Assembly (NCBI RefSeq): GCF_023145695.1
Contig: NZ_JAJHVV010000011.1
Span: 1-64,000, forward strand
Length of the DNA: 64,000 nt
Direction: 5' to 3'
Source of the DNA: Vibrio amylolyticus
GTDB lineage: Bacteria > Pseudomonadota > Gammaproteobacteria > Enterobacterales > Vibrionaceae
Shown here: in pieces, positions 43,711 through 53,271 of the stretch
How the letters are laid out: each line of letters begins with the position of its first letter
Position numbering within the stretch: the first letter of the stretch is position 1
Program-made: the position numbers and the translations under genes
Notes under the pieces: model-generated
The model's input: only the letters and a program-made list of their open reading frames with translations
Told to the model about the DNA's origin: nothing
Databases searched by the model: none

Positions 43711-44739
43711 ATGACGAAGAGTATCTTTCGCCAATCTTTTCTTTTGGACAGCCTAGATTTAAAACAAGAAATAGAAGCTGCGGGGTATACCGCGCCATCT
43801 GGAGCCATCTTAAAACTGCATCAACGTGGTATCTTGGAAGTGATCCCTGTTGAATCCAATGAGCAGACTAAAAATATTATTGTCTCGTGTGGGATCCATG
43901 GTGATGAGACAGCACCAATGGAGATCATGGATAAAATCATCTCAGATATTCACTCTGGATTTCAGGCCGTGTCTGAGCGCTGCTTGTTTATCATTGCGCA
44001 CCCTGAGGCCACCAATCAACACACTCGCTTTATCGAAGAGAACTTAAATCGTCTGTTTGATAAGAAGAACCACGGGGAAAGCCGTGAAGTCACCATTGCT
44101 GATAACCTAAAAGTGCATGTCTCGAACTTTTATCGAAATACGCCCGTTGAATCTCGATGGCACTTAGACCTTCACTGTGCAATTCGATCATCTAAACACT
44201 ATTCATTTGCAGTTAGTCCCAAAACTCGACACCCAGTGAGAGGGCGTGAGCTTTTAGAGTTTGTTGAACAGGCACACATTGAAGCGATCTTATTCTCAAA
44301 CTCTCCGTCGAGTACATTCAGTTGGTACAGTGCCGAAAATTTCTCTGCTCAGGCCTTAACGGTTGAGCTAGGACAAGTGGCGGCGATTGGGGAGAATGAT
44401 TTAGATAAACTGGTTGCGTTTGATCTCTCGCTAAGAGATCTAATAGCAACAAGTGAACCTGAACATCTACCAAAGAAAGCCATTTTGTATCGTGTTAGCC
44501 GTACATTGGTGAGAATGCATCAGGAATTTAACTTCTTGTTTGATGATGGTGTTGAAAACTTTACTAGCTTCAAGCATGGAGAAGTGTTTGGTTACGATGG
44601 CGAGAAACCATTGATGGCTAAAAATGAAGATGAAGCGATCGTTTTCCCTAATCGACATGTTGCCATTGGTCAACGTGCTGCGTTAATGGTTTGCCAAGTC
44701 GCGATTCGTTACGAGAATGACCAAGCAGTATATGATTAA
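43711..44739 (+). CDS. astE: succinylglutamate desuccinylase
   Basis: This 342-residue zinc hydrolase of the AstE/aspartoacylase family has ligands His and Glu in CGIHGDETAPME and His in HLDLHCAI. It catalyses the last step of the arginine succinyltransferase pathway, releasing glutamate and succinate. The other ast genes are not in the window. AAGGAG lies eight bases before the ATG. Confidence 0.94.
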   Translation: MTKSIFRQSFLLDSLDLKQEIEAAGYTAPSGAILKLHQRGILEVIPVESNEQTKNIIVSCGIHGDETAPMEIMDKIISDIHSGFQAVSERCLFIIAHPEATNQHTRFIEENLNRLFDKKNHGESREVTIADNLKVHVSNFYRNTPVESRWHLDLHCAIRSSKHYSFAVSPKTRHPVRGRELLEFVEQAHIEAILFSNSPSSTFSWYSAENFSAQALTVELGQVAAIGENDLDKLVAFDLSLRDLIATSEPEHLPKKAILYRVSRTLVRMHQEFNFLFDDGVENFTSFKHGEVFGYDGEKPLMAKNEDEAIVFPNRHVAIGQRAALMVCQVAIRYENDQAVYD

Positions 44740-44787
44740 TAATTAGCTCACGAACGCTGTTCTCGGTGTTTTAGTAGTATCAATTTA

Positions 44788-44824
44788 AATGGCTTAACGT
44801 TAAGGTTAGGCCATTGTTGTTTTT
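44788..44824 (+). terminator. rho-independent terminator after astE
   Basis: AATGGCTTAAC and GTTAGGCCATT form an eleven-base stem with one G-T pair around a six-base loop, followed by GTTGTTTTT. The upstream ATG of btuC at 44825 touches its tail, which favours a later btuC start. Confidence 0.82.
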
Positions 44825-44857
44825 ATGGGTTATCAAGCGTCTAGCTTTGCTAAAAAG

Positions 44858-45853
44858 ATGAATTTTAATCAATTGCTAATGCAAAAGCATCGTCGTTGGA
44901 TGCGTTATTCTGTTATTTTTTCCGCACTTCTCTTTATTATCAGTGCTCTTTATCTGATGGTGGGCGAACTGTTTATTTCCCCTTTTGACTCACTCTCTAC
45001 TTTAGAATATCAACTTCTTTATCAACTCCGCTTACCAAGACTGTTCGCTGCAATGGCCATTGGTGCGTCTCTTGCGATATCAGGCGCTGTACTTCAAGTT
45101 CTTTTGGGGAATGTGCTTGCAGAGCCAGGCGTTCTTGGTATATCGGGGGGAGCCAGTGTTGCGATGGTGGTCGTTCTATTCTTCTTCCCTATGGCTGCAT
45201 CAGCACATATCTTTATGCTCGCAGCAATCACTGGCGCAATGGTGTTCACCTTAATATTGGTTAGCATGGCAAAAGCAATGCGCCTGACGACGTCACGATT
45301 ACTGTTAGTCGGCGTTGCACTGGGTATTTTGGCGAGCGCAGTCGTGACATGGGCGTTCTATTTCAGTGATGACCTTAGCCTTCGTCAGTTAATGTATTGG
45401 TTAATGGGTAGTATTGGTGGAACCAGTTGGTATCAACATACTGTGACACTGGTGATTCTTCCCGTTTTAATTTGGCTCTGTTTTCAAGGCCACGTACTTG
45501 ATAAGTTGATGATGGGAGAGGCACACGCCAGACAGCTCGGGATCAATATTGATTCTGTTCGATGGAAGTTGATCTTTGCTGTATCAATTTTAGTGGGAGG
45601 GGCAGTGGCGATTGGCGGAATTATCGGATTTGTCGGACTGGTTGTACCGCATTTGTTACGACTGGCGTTTGGTACTGAAAATCGATTCCTCATTCCAATG
45701 GCTGGACTCAGCGGCGCACTGTTAGTCGTTATTGCCGATTTTGTCGCACGATTAGCGCTCGATTCGGCTGAGCTTCCACTTGGTGTGGTAACAACAACAA
45801 TAGGAGCACCAATCTTTATCTGGATGCTAGTGAAAAGCCATGATTCGCATTAA
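44858..45853 (+). CDS. btuC: vitamin B12 ABC transporter permease
   Basis: This protein has 331 residues from ATG 44858; the frame is open from 44825, but that ATG abuts a terminator and lacks a ribosome binding site. It is an FecCD-type permease with about ten helices and the motifs LRLPRLFAAMAIGASLAISG and GFVGLVVPHLLRL. BtuC forms the membrane channel for cobalamin with BtuD. Its end overlaps btuD by 14 bases. No cobalamin riboswitch is visible before it. Confidence 0.93.
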   Translation: MNFNQLLMQKHRRWMRYSVIFSALLFIISALYLMVGELFISPFDSLSTLEYQLLYQLRLPRLFAAMAIGASLAISGAVLQVLLGNVLAEPGVLGISGGASVAMVVVLFFFPMAASAHIFMLAAITGAMVFTLILVSMAKAMRLTTSRLLLVGVALGILASAVVTWAFYFSDDLSLRQLMYWLMGSIGGTSWYQHTVTLVILPVLIWLCFQGHVLDKLMMGEAHARQLGINIDSVRWKLIFAVSILVGGAVAIGGIIGFVGLVVPHLLRLAFGTENRFLIPMAGLSGALLVVIADFVARLALDSAELPLGVVTTTIGAPIFIWMLVKSHDSH

Positions 45854-46595
45854 CAGTGTCTGCGTAGATTCTCGAGTTTTACCGTTGTCATTCGAGTGCA
45901 AAGCAGGAGAGATCTTACATGTGATAGGCCCCAATGGGAGTGGAAAAAGCACGCTTTTGTCAGCCATCGCTGGAGTGCTTCCATTTTCCGGAGAGGTATT
46001 CATTGAAGAGTTAGATGTTGGCTCATCGTCGCTCGAGACATTAGCACAATACCGAGCGTTTTTGAGCCAAAGTGGTAGACCCACTTTTAATTTGGAGGTC
46101 TATCAATATCTCGCTCTTTCAATCCCTAAGGGTTGCCAACTGAATGAGTTAAAAGTCAAAGAAGCGATTGAAATTCTGACTCAACTTGTGGATATTGAGG
46201 ACAAGATTCATCGTTCTATTCATCATTTATCTGGAGGGGAATGGCAACGAGTTCGATTAGCTGCGATCTGTCTACAGGTTTGGCCAACCCTGAATCCAAA
46301 TGCGAAACTGCTGATTCTTGATGAGCCTGCAGCTCCCTTAGATATAGGTCAAGAAGCGCTTCTCTATAAACTGCTTAATGAAGTCGCGCAGCGGGGGGTG
46401 TGTATTATTATGGCAAATCATGATTTAAATAGAACCTTACGTCATGCCGACAGAGCGCTATTACTTGCCAATGGTGTCATGCAAAGGGTAGGTGAGGTCG
46501 AGGATGTATTAGAGGCGAACATGCTGTCGGATGTTTTTCAAACCACGGTAAATAAGGTTAAGGTTGAAGGTAATTACTACCTTATTTTTGACTAA
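45840..46595 (+). CDS. btuD: vitamin B12 ABC transporter ATP-binding protein
   Basis: This 251-residue ATPase has Walker A GPNGSGKST, signature LSGGEWQRVRLA and Walker B LLILDEPAAPLD followed by the switch His in MANHDLN. It overlaps btuC and completes the inner-membrane importer; BtuF and BtuB are not in the window. Its nearness to cobTSU and cobC makes a local cobalamin salvage cluster. A terminator follows. Confidence 0.94.
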   Translation: MIRINSVCVDSRVLPLSFECKAGEILHVIGPNGSGKSTLLSAIAGVLPFSGEVFIEELDVGSSSLETLAQYRAFLSQSGRPTFNLEVYQYLALSIPKGCQLNELKVKEAIEILTQLVDIEDKIHRSIHHLSGGEWQRVRLAAICLQVWPTLNPNAKLLILDEPAAPLDIGQEALLYKLLNEVAQRGVCIIMANHDLNRTLRHADRALLLANGVMQRVGEVEDVLEANMLSDVFQTTVNKVKVEGNYYLIFD

Positions 46596-46631
46596 AACGG
46601 CCCTTAGAGATTCCTTTGAGAAGTGAAAATA

Positions 46632-46661
46632 AAAAACACGACCTAAGTAGGTCGTGTTTTT
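46632..46661. terminator. bidirectional terminator after btuD
   Basis: AAAAACACGACCTA and TAGGTCGTGTTTTT are perfect 14-base arms with A and T runs on the two sides. It separates btuD from the convergent pyrophosphatase gene. Confidence 0.93.
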
Positions 46662-46720
46662 GCTTTATTATCAAAGATAAGGTATCAACGATAAAATATC
46701 GGAGGTGAAGTGTTCGAGCT

Positions 46721-47293
46721 TTAAACTAACGGTGCTAAATCTGCAGGACGATAATAAACAGACTTCAATACTTTACCTTGGCGAATTGTCTTCGCTTCTG
46801 ATACGAAATCTTCAGCGCACTTAGCGATAATGTAATCCCCTTTCTGAACCGCCATCAGCTTGATGCCTTGTTCTGCGTAAAATGCTTCTGTTTCAGCATA
46901 CTCTTTCTCATTGCGGCAAACTTTACTCATGTTGCTAGAATGAACTTCATCCCAACAAGGAATGAACTCGATACCGCGGTTAATTGAAACGTTTAGAAGA
47001 AGATCAATTAAGTAGCTAATTGCAAGGTTATCTTCGACGTTTGAGTGACCTAAATGAACCAAACGTCCCATCAAAACATAAACGCTATCAACGATTGCAT
47101 CGGCTTGTTCCATCTTACAATCCGCTTCAGCAAGCTCTGTTAACTCTTCAATAATAAGCGATGTGTGCAGGGTATCTGCTTTGTCGTTTAGGCTTGAAGC
47201 ATCAGCAACAGGAAGATCGAATGTGCTACGAAATTCTGTGATGTCTTTATAAAGGTGATCAAAGATTGGTTGGTTCAGTTGAGATAAATGCAT
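46721..47293 (-). CDS. MazG/PRA-PH-like nucleotide pyrophosphohydrolase
   Basis: This protein has 190 residues from ATG 47293; the frame could extend two codons to a TTG. The all-alpha NTP-pyrophosphatase motif is visible as EELTELAEAD followed by QADAIVDSVYVLMG, whose acidic residues bind magnesium. The C-terminal 90 residues are an extension of unknown role. It presumably cleaves a non-canonical or phosphoribosyl nucleotide. It is unrelated in function to the syp genes next to it. Confidence 0.83.
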   Translation of the reverse strand: MHLSQLNQPIFDHLYKDITEFRSTFDLPVADASSLNDKADTLHTSLIIEELTELAEADCKMEQADAIVDSVYVLMGRLVHLGHSNVEDNLAISYLIDLLLNVSINRGIEFIPCWDEVHSSNMSKVCRNEKEYAETEAFYAEQGIKLMAVQKGDYIIAKCAEDFVSEAKTIRQGKVLKSVYYRPADLAPLV

Positions 47294-47417
47294 GAACAAG
47301 GTCCGTCATAATGAAGCGTAAATAATGGCGCTTATGATAGCAAAGCCACTTGATTGCTTCTATCTACTTCTCTGTAAGTTTGTACGAGTTATCATTGTCT
47401 TGTTCATTTAAAACAAT

Positions 47418-47442
47418 GGGAATGACAAAATCTGTCATTCCC
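47418..47442 (-). terminator. terminator at the end of the syp block
   Basis: GGGAATGACA and TGTCATTCCC form a perfect ten-base stem with a five-base loop. On the minus strand it is followed by ATTGTTTTAAA. It lies about 30 bases behind the sypR stop. Confidence 0.85.
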
Positions 47443-47473
47443 TAAAAGGAGATCAATTCGAGAGTCGGTGGCG

Positions 47474-48115
47474 TTAACGACCTCGTCCATCAACCATCAC
47501 AACAATGGTTTTTGAAATAATGCTTAAATCCATTGCTAACCAGTTGCGAAGTGAAGACATTGACAGCGCGTAACTGTGGTCAAAACCGACTTTACGACGA
47601 ACATCATCAAGACAGGTATCGTAACCTTGGTTCACTTGAGCAAGCCCTGTGATACCTGGCATCACACCATAAGTACGATCGGCGAAATAAGGAATTGCTG
47701 TCTCTAGTTTGTTATAAAAGCTAGGACGTTCTGGGCGTGGGCCAATAATAGACATCTCACCACGTACAACATTAATGAGCTGTGGAATCTCATCTAGGCG
47801 CGTTTTTCTTAAAAAGCGACCAACAGGTGTAATACGTGGGTCACCTTCTGTTGCCCATACCGCCCCTGAGCGAGTCTCTGCGTCTTGGTACATAGTTCTG
47901 AATTTAATGATATCAAAGAACTCCATGTGAGTTGGTGTCGATTTACCAACACGTTGCTGTTTATAAAAAACAGGGCCTGGTGAAGATACTTTAATCGCTA
48001 GAGCAATGATTGGCATGATAGGACTTAGTATTAATAGGCCAACGATAGCGCCCGTTAAGTCAAAGATTCGTTTTGCACACCAAATTGAAAGTCGGGTTGA
48101 TTTATTAGTACTCAT
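47474..48115 (-). CDS. sypR: undecaprenyl-phosphate sugar transferase SypR
   Basis: This protein has 213 residues from ATG 48115 (AAGGAG six bases upstream). A membrane helix (GAIVGLLILSPIMPIIALAI) is followed by the bacterial sugar transferase domain with KFRTMYQDAE, GDPRITPVGRFLRKTRLDEIPQ and IIGPRPE, split here over three motifs. It loads the first sugar phosphate on the lipid carrier and so starts repeat-unit assembly. It is the last gene of the syp block, as in V. fischeri. Confidence 0.93.
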   Translation of the reverse strand: MSTNKSTRLSIWCAKRIFDLTGAIVGLLILSPIMPIIALAIKVSSPGPVFYKQQRVGKSTPTHMEFFDIIKFRTMYQDAETRSGAVWATEGDPRITPVGRFLRKTRLDEIPQLINVVRGEMSIIGPRPERPSFYNKLETAIPYFADRTYGVMPGITGLAQVNQGYDTCLDDVRRKVGFDHSYALSMSSLRNWLAMDLSIISKTIVVMVDGRGR

Positions 48116-48125
48116 AATATTCTCC

Positions 48126-49313
48126 TTAGCGGTTAACTCTTGTCCAGCGACCTGATTCAAAACCTAGTAGGTAACGTAGTCCGCCAATTAGGTTGGCGAA
48201 ATGGCCGGATACTAGATAAGTCATAAGCTTACACAGTTTGCATGTTATTAAAGTTGGAAAGATTAAGCTCATTGCAGCAAGAGTATAGATGCTTACTTGC
48301 GCAATTAGAGCGGCTAAAAATAGAGGGTGGCTCATCAGCATAATTGATGTGATAAAGCACGCTAACATTAAGTAGGGCATGACAAGTCGCAACCCTTTAC
48401 CTGATATAAAGGCGAAAGCCACACCCTTATATTTTGGGCTAAATAGGCTAACGAGCTGAATCGCTTGCTGCATATTTCCTGCCGAAATCCGTAGTCGACG
48501 TTTAAAGTCGCTCTGTTGGCTGGTGGCTTCTAGTTCGACTGCGACCATTTTGTCGTCATAGATGGCGTTATACCCTTTTTTGACAATTTGCATCGGAAGA
48601 ACGAAATCATCGTTAATCGTATTTTTTGCAAGTGATTCAAACAAGTGAGTACGAAATAGGTAGAAAGCGCCGTGAGCCCCAAGTGTTGAACCGAGTGACG
48701 CTTCATTTTGTTTCACTTTACTTTGATAATTCCAGTAACTAGCTTCACCTTCATTGCTAGTTTCAAGTAACTGGTACCGACCATTAACAACACCTGTAGA
48801 GCGATTTTTAAAATGTTGTTCTGCAACAAGCAATGCATCAATTGAAATCAGAGCTGAGACATCTGAAAGAGCCGTGATATCTGAAGAGATGGTTTTCATT
48901 TGATCATTGATCAGAGCGACCTTTCCTCGGTTCTCATCGAATGCACGAATCTCAAAATGCGTATCGCTACAAATGGATTCTTGAATAGTGTCTTGAGCGA
49001 ATTCTACCGTTTTATCGGTACATCCGTCGCAAGCGATAATGATGGTTAGACGATTACGTGGGTAATCTAAACTTGCAAGGTTACGAATCTTATCGGAAAT
49101 CCAGCGCTCTTCATTGTATGCCGCAACTAACACAGTGATAGAAGGACGAGCGCGGTCTTGTTTATTATCGCGATAGCCTCGAGGTAAATTGACCGACTCT
49201 TGTTGTGGGTGAGTCTTTGAATACCATTTAAGAACAAGTGGGTAGCCAATATGATGATAGACAATTAAAACGGCACTTGTTACTGATATTAATATTGCGA
49301 TAGTGTCAATCAT
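48126..49313 (-). CDS. sypQ: family 2 glycosyltransferase SypQ
   Basis: This 395-residue membrane glycosyltransferase of the GT2 (IcaA/cellulose-synthase-like) type has an N-terminal helix, a catalytic domain with LVAAYNEERWISDKI and ACDGCTDKT, and the acceptor-site region FKRRLRISAG. C-terminal helices follow. It overlaps sypP by four bases. Order and type match SypQ. Confidence 0.9.
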   Translation of the reverse strand: MIDTIAILISVTSAVLIVYHHIGYPLVLKWYSKTHPQQESVNLPRGYRDNKQDRARPSITVLVAAYNEERWISDKIRNLASLDYPRNRLTIIIACDGCTDKTVEFAQDTIQESICSDTHFEIRAFDENRGKVALINDQMKTISSDITALSDVSALISIDALLVAEQHFKNRSTGVVNGRYQLLETSNEGEASYWNYQSKVKQNEASLGSTLGAHGAFYLFRTHLFESLAKNTINDDFVLPMQIVKKGYNAIYDDKMVAVELEATSQQSDFKRRLRISAGNMQQAIQLVSLFSPKYKGVAFAFISGKGLRLVMPYLMLACFITSIMLMSHPLFLAALIAQVSIYTLAAMSLIFPTLITCKLCKLMTYLVSGHFANLIGGLRYLLGFESGRWTRVNR

Positions 49314-50428
49314 GCTAAGGCCCCCATTGGCATCGCTTCGACAGCCAGTAATTCATACGCCTTAACCATGTTACGAATGTTATTGTGTTTAAGAACAAAG
49401 TCACGTGGGTTGGCATCAACACTGATACAAGTCATATGAAAGAGAACATCGGCCATATCGTGAATATCGTTGGCTCTGATGAGGTGTCCGGTTTTTGGAC
49501 ATAGCGTTTCTTTACTTGCACCAACATTGGTGACGGCGGTTCGAATGTTACATGCTTGAGCTTCAAGTGGAGAAAGAGGGAAGCCTTCAGAGCGAGATGG
49601 CATGCAAAACAGGTCTAGCGCTTGATAAAATCGTTGCATATCGTCAACTAACCCTAAGAATGTGACGCGGTCACTCACATCATATTGGTCCGCCATTTTC
49701 TTCAATTGCGTCAATTGGCTACCATTACCAGCAATGGCCAGATGAACGCTACGTGGCATATAGGAAAGCGCCGCAATGGCTAAATCGTGGCCCTTTACCG
49801 TTTCCAGTCGACCAGCACAACCGATCAGGGTTTTATCTTGAGGAAGATTAAAATGGGCTCTTGCAACATTCATTGAACCCGGACGAAATTTCTCACAATC
49901 AACCCCGTTTTTAATGGTGGAAGTGTTTTTGTAATCGAAATGAGAAAGCAATGTATCTTGTACTAAATTTGCATCCGCTACTAATTGTGGTTTCGCTACG
50001 TTAAGTGCCATTTTTTCAAGACGTACATGCTTGTCATTGTTTAAATGCCAAACATCATGCTCGGTATGAATACGAACTGGGACTGAGGTTAAGCGAGCCG
50101 CGAGTCCGGCATAAAGTAGTGGACCAATATGATGGGTATGAACGACATCCGGCTTAAATTGGTTAAAAGCCTTAACCAATTGCATGATGGTTTGAAGTTT
50201 GACACCCGGATTTTTATCAAGAAAAAGAATTTGGTTGGCAAATGGTTTTAGTCGAGGCCACTTTTCAATCGCCTGATCTTTGTTACCTTCAAGGCTTACG
50301 ATCATCACTTGGTTAATCGGTGTAGAGAAAGCCAGAAGATCGAGAGCGAGGCTTTCAAGCCCACCTGGAGCAAGATGCTGTACGACATGAATAACTGTTT
50401 GGCCCGTTAGTGTGTCAGTTGTTTTCAT
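49310..50428 (-). CDS. sypP: family 4 glycosyltransferase SypP
   Basis: This protein has 372 residues from ATG 50428 (AAGGGG six bases upstream). It is a GT-B fold enzyme with HHIGPLLYAGLAAR in the N-terminal domain and the GT4 motif SRSEGFPLSPLEAQAC, whose Glu residues bind the donor nucleotide. It begins the third sigma-54 unit of the block: a promoter at 50481-50496 and an enhancer at 50557-50571 lie before it. Confidence 0.9.
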   Translation of the reverse strand: MKTTDTLTGQTVIHVVQHLAPGGLESLALDLLAFSTPINQVMIVSLEGNKDQAIEKWPRLKPFANQILFLDKNPGVKLQTIMQLVKAFNQFKPDVVHTHHIGPLLYAGLAARLTSVPVRIHTEHDVWHLNNDKHVRLEKMALNVAKPQLVADANLVQDTLLSHFDYKNTSTIKNGVDCEKFRPGSMNVARAHFNLPQDKTLIGCAGRLETVKGHDLAIAALSYMPRSVHLAIAGNGSQLTQLKKMADQYDVSDRVTFLGLVDDMQRFYQALDLFCMPSRSEGFPLSPLEAQACNIRTAVTNVGASKETLCPKTGHLIRANDIHDMADVLFHMTCISVDANPRDFVLKHNNIRNMVKAYELLAVEAMPMGALA

Positions 50429-50480
50429 AGCTTGCCCCTTAATAAGAAATATAACGATATTGGCGTTTGTATTACAGTAT

Positions 50481-50496
50481 TGCAGGGAGTATGCCA
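50481..50496 (-). promoter_or_regulatory. sigma-54 promoter of sypP
   Basis: On the minus strand TGGCAT-ACTCC-CTGCA matches the -24/-12 consensus TGGCAC-N5-TTGCA with two mismatches, keeping GG and GC at correct spacing. It lies 53 bases before the sypP start. Confidence 0.75.
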
Positions 50497-50556
50497 GTTT
50501 CACATTGCCTATAATTTCAATGGCTTACTGAGGGTTTTGCCCTGATTGATTTATTG

Positions 50557-50571
50557 TTTTCAAATTGAGAA
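50557..50571 (-). promoter_or_regulatory. SypG-type enhancer before sypP
   Basis: The minus strand reads TTCTCAATTTGAAAA, which fits the V. fischeri SypG-binding pattern TTCTCANNNTG followed by A/T-rich bases. It lies 61 bases upstream of the -24 element. Confidence 0.72.
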
Positions 50572-50574
50572 TCT

Positions 50575-50605
50575 AATTGAAAAACAAATTGAAAAACAAA
50601 TTGAA
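50575..50605. repeat. 12-base tandem direct repeats upstream of the sypP enhancer
   Basis: AATTGAAAAACA occurs twice in direct succession and a third time in part (AATTGAA). The repeats abut the enhancer and may be extra half-sites or merely slippage. Confidence 0.55.
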
Positions 50606-50692
50606 TTTTCACTATTGAAAGGAATTAGAATGAATTAGGCCGAGACTTACTATGGTCAGTCTCGTTCCTTTTAAGGCAACATGGAAAGTTAT

Positions 50693-52120
50693 TTAATGAT
50701 GAACTTTAGGAATGATCGTTATCACAGGGACGCCAGTGAGTTCTTCTAGTTGATCTTTTCTTCTAACCGAAGTATCGAAGAGCTCGGCAATGGTCGCTAA
50801 ACCGCAACCCAGACCAATGCCTGCTACAAAGCCCGCAATAACAAAAATGATTAAGGGCAGGTTAGAAGGACCACTTGGTGTATAAGGTAAATCAATGATC
50901 TTAACTCGTTTATTCTCCTCAAATATTCCTAACGATCCAGTAAGCTGCGCCATCTCATAACGCTCGACTAACTCATCGTATAACTGGCGTTTGATTTGAA
51001 CATCTCGTTGTAAACGATAGAGTGCCTTTGCGTTATCACCAAAGTTGTTTGCTCGTTGCTCAAGTTCAAAAATCATCTGTTTTAAACTTTTGGTCTCTTC
51101 ATTAAGGGATTCGTACTGGCCACGAACCAGTTGCAAGCTATGAAGTTGGGTCACTAAGAGTGGCTGAATGTCGGACATATCAGAGAGTGTCGAGGTACTA
51201 GCGATATCCCATAATTGATCACTACTTAGGTTAGGTTGCTCTACATTTAGTAGTGATGTTCTCTCAATCTCTAATCGAGAAAGCTCTCTGTTCTTTGCTT
51301 GTACCGCACTGTGTTCTTCCGTGTATTTTGCTCTTAATAAGCTAAGTTCACTTCGAATATCAATGATTTGCTCTTCAATCTTACCCACAACCGGGTTAGT
51401 TTTGGACAGTTGTTCATCAAGGCTACCTAAGCTTTTTTTAACGCCAGCCAGTTCAGCTTGTTTCTCGGCTAAGCTCTGCTTAAGAGTGGCAAGACGGTTT
51501 AAACTTTGTGCTTGCATCTCTGGGCTAACAGAGGAATTCTCATTTTTAAAATTGGCCAGTGCGTTTTCTGCCGTATCTAAATCACTTAGCCTTTTGTCGA
51601 TATGAAAGGCGAGAAACTCACTAGAGTCTTTAATAGATGAACGTTCAGGCGCTAATAGCTGCTCGATAAAATGATCACTAATGGATTGAAGGAGCTCTTT
51701 CATTCCTTCTGCTTGGTCCGATTTTAATTCGATCTTAAGAAAGTCTTTACCAAGCTGAGAAACACTCAAGCTCGATGATATTTCGCTCATCACTCGGTCG
51801 ACGTCCGCAGCAGACGTGTCTTCATCAATAAGCCCTTGCTCAAGCGCTACCGAATGTAAAACGTGTCGACTCTTTAATAGTGTACTTAACGCGTTCATTC
51901 GATCTTTTAACATTGTAGAGACGGCAATATCTTCAAGAAATGGATTCATCTTTGCCGTTTCTTGTATCAACATACTGGTATGAGAGCGATAGTTAGTGGG
52001 GGCGAGCTTAGAGATACCAATACCAACAAAAGGAAGAATAAGAATCGGCATAAATATGAGATAGCGCCTTCTCCATGCGCCACTCAGAATTATAATCAAT
52101 CGAATCTTTAATTCATTCAT
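50693..52120 (-). CDS. sypO: polysaccharide chain-length protein SypO (Wzz family)
   Basis: This 475-residue Wzz/GumC-type copolymerase has membrane helices near both ends (residues about 18-38 and 435-460) and a long periplasmic coiled-coil region. The C-terminal ATPase domain of Wzc-type proteins is absent, as in SypO. It controls chain length and export. It starts inside the end of sypN with a four-base overlap. Confidence 0.92.
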   Translation of the reverse strand: MNELKIRLIIILSGAWRRRYLIFMPILILPFVGIGISKLAPTNYRSHTSMLIQETAKMNPFLEDIAVSTMLKDRMNALSTLLKSRHVLHSVALEQGLIDEDTSAADVDRVMSEISSSLSVSQLGKDFLKIELKSDQAEGMKELLQSISDHFIEQLLAPERSSIKDSSEFLAFHIDKRLSDLDTAENALANFKNENSSVSPEMQAQSLNRLATLKQSLAEKQAELAGVKKSLGSLDEQLSKTNPVVGKIEEQIIDIRSELSLLRAKYTEEHSAVQAKNRELSRLEIERTSLLNVEQPNLSSDQLWDIASTSTLSDMSDIQPLLVTQLHSLQLVRGQYESLNEETKSLKQMIFELEQRANNFGDNAKALYRLQRDVQIKRQLYDELVERYEMAQLTGSLGIFEENKRVKIIDLPYTPSGPSNLPLIIFVIAGFVAGIGLGCGLATIAELFDTSVRRKDQLEELTGVPVITIIPKVHH

Positions 52121-53271
52121 AAAAGCTCCAGTATCCAGTCGACAAACTTGCTTCGTTCATCCCAACTGTGTTGATTGACTATTCCAGATGGAAGGAATGC
52201 TTGCTGGCGGGCCATGTTTAACGCGTCACTCATCTCTTCACTCGTGCTGACAACATTGACATACTTCTTGTAAGGTTCCAATGCTGGAAAGGAAGTCGAA
52301 ACAATAGGCTTACCTGCTGCTAAATATTCCATTAATTTTAATGGGCTACATGCAATGATTTGCTCATTTAATTTAAAGGGTAGCAGACTTACATCCCAAT
52401 GCTGACTATATTGTGGTAATTCATGATGTGGCTTAGGGCCGAGATAAAAAACGTTGCTAGCTGAAGGCAATTTTGACTGGCTGAGCTCTTGAGGTCCTAT
52501 AAATATAAAGTCCCAATCAGGGTTACTCTTCACGACCTTGTCTATCATTTCATAATCTAACCAGTTTGATAAACTGCCGTAGAACCCTGCAACGGGTCGA
52601 TTTCGATTCGGTAAGTCTTTTGCTCTTTGAACCGGGGTAGAAAAAAGGGCTACGTCAACACCGTGTGGTAATAGTTGAGTTTTGCAAGCTGGAAAACGCA
52701 TTTTCATCTCTTCACTCGCAGCAAAGATGAGGTCAGCTTTTGATATAAGTTCTTTCTCATGTATCGATACGACATCGTGATCAACGCCCGCGAGTGAGGA
52801 AAAGTCATCACCACAATAGTAGACAACGGCTGACTCTCCTAAGTGGCCACAAAGGTCAGCAGCGGTTGGTAACGAGCACCACAAAATTGGGTCGTGTAAT
52901 CTTGCGTTCATTAAAATGGGACGAAGTTGAGATAGCATTGCGGATTTTGCCAATCCTCTAGCCAGATTGCTTTTTGGAGCCGGTATGGTTTTAAGATTTA
53001 CAACGGTTAAGTTCTTTGGGACGAAGTGGTTAGAATTGCCCGCGCTATTTGATTGAGGCTCTTGGATCGTGTTGGAAGAAAACCCACTTTTAGAACGACC
53101 ACATAATTTGTTAACCACACGTTTTGCATCGTGACGGTTTAATTTAGGCTGGCGAAGGCCAATAGAGTTTACCCATACGACTTTTCGATGTTCAGTAAGA
53201 CGCTTAATTAGGTGTTGTGTGCTTGAGGGTAGGCCACCAAAGTCCTCACCAAATACGATAAGATCACGCAT
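52117..53271 (-). CDS. sypN: glycosyltransferase SypN
   Basis: This 384-residue GT-B type glycosyltransferase resembles TuaH-like proteins. The N-terminal IVFGEDFGGLPSSTQHL and the C-terminal KLMEYLAAGKPIVST motif, with the donor-binding Glu, are visible. It overlaps sypM by eight bases. The sugar transferred is unknown. Position and length fit SypN. Confidence 0.88.
   Translation of the reverse strand: MRDLIVFGEDFGGLPSSTQHLIKRLTEHRKVVWVNSIGLRQPKLNRHDAKRVVNKLCGRSKSGFSSNTIQEPQSNSAGNSNHFVPKNLTVVNLKTIPAPKSNLARGLAKSAMLSQLRPILMNARLHDPILWCSLPTAADLCGHLGESAVVYYCGDDFSSLAGVDHDVVSIHEKELISKADLIFAASEEMKMRFPACKTQLLPHGVDVALFSTPVQRAKDLPNRNRPVAGFYGSLSNWLDYEMIDKVVKSNPDWDFIFIGPQELSQSKLPSASNVFYLGPKPHHELPQYSQHWDVSLLPFKLNEQIIACSPLKLMEYLAAGKPIVSTSFPALEPYKKYVNVVSTSEEMSDALNMARQQAFLPSGIVNQHSWDERSKFVDWILELL

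Noticed and set aside
50575..50605. CRISPR-like array
   Set aside because: Only short contiguous direct repeats without spacers are present, and no cas gene is near.
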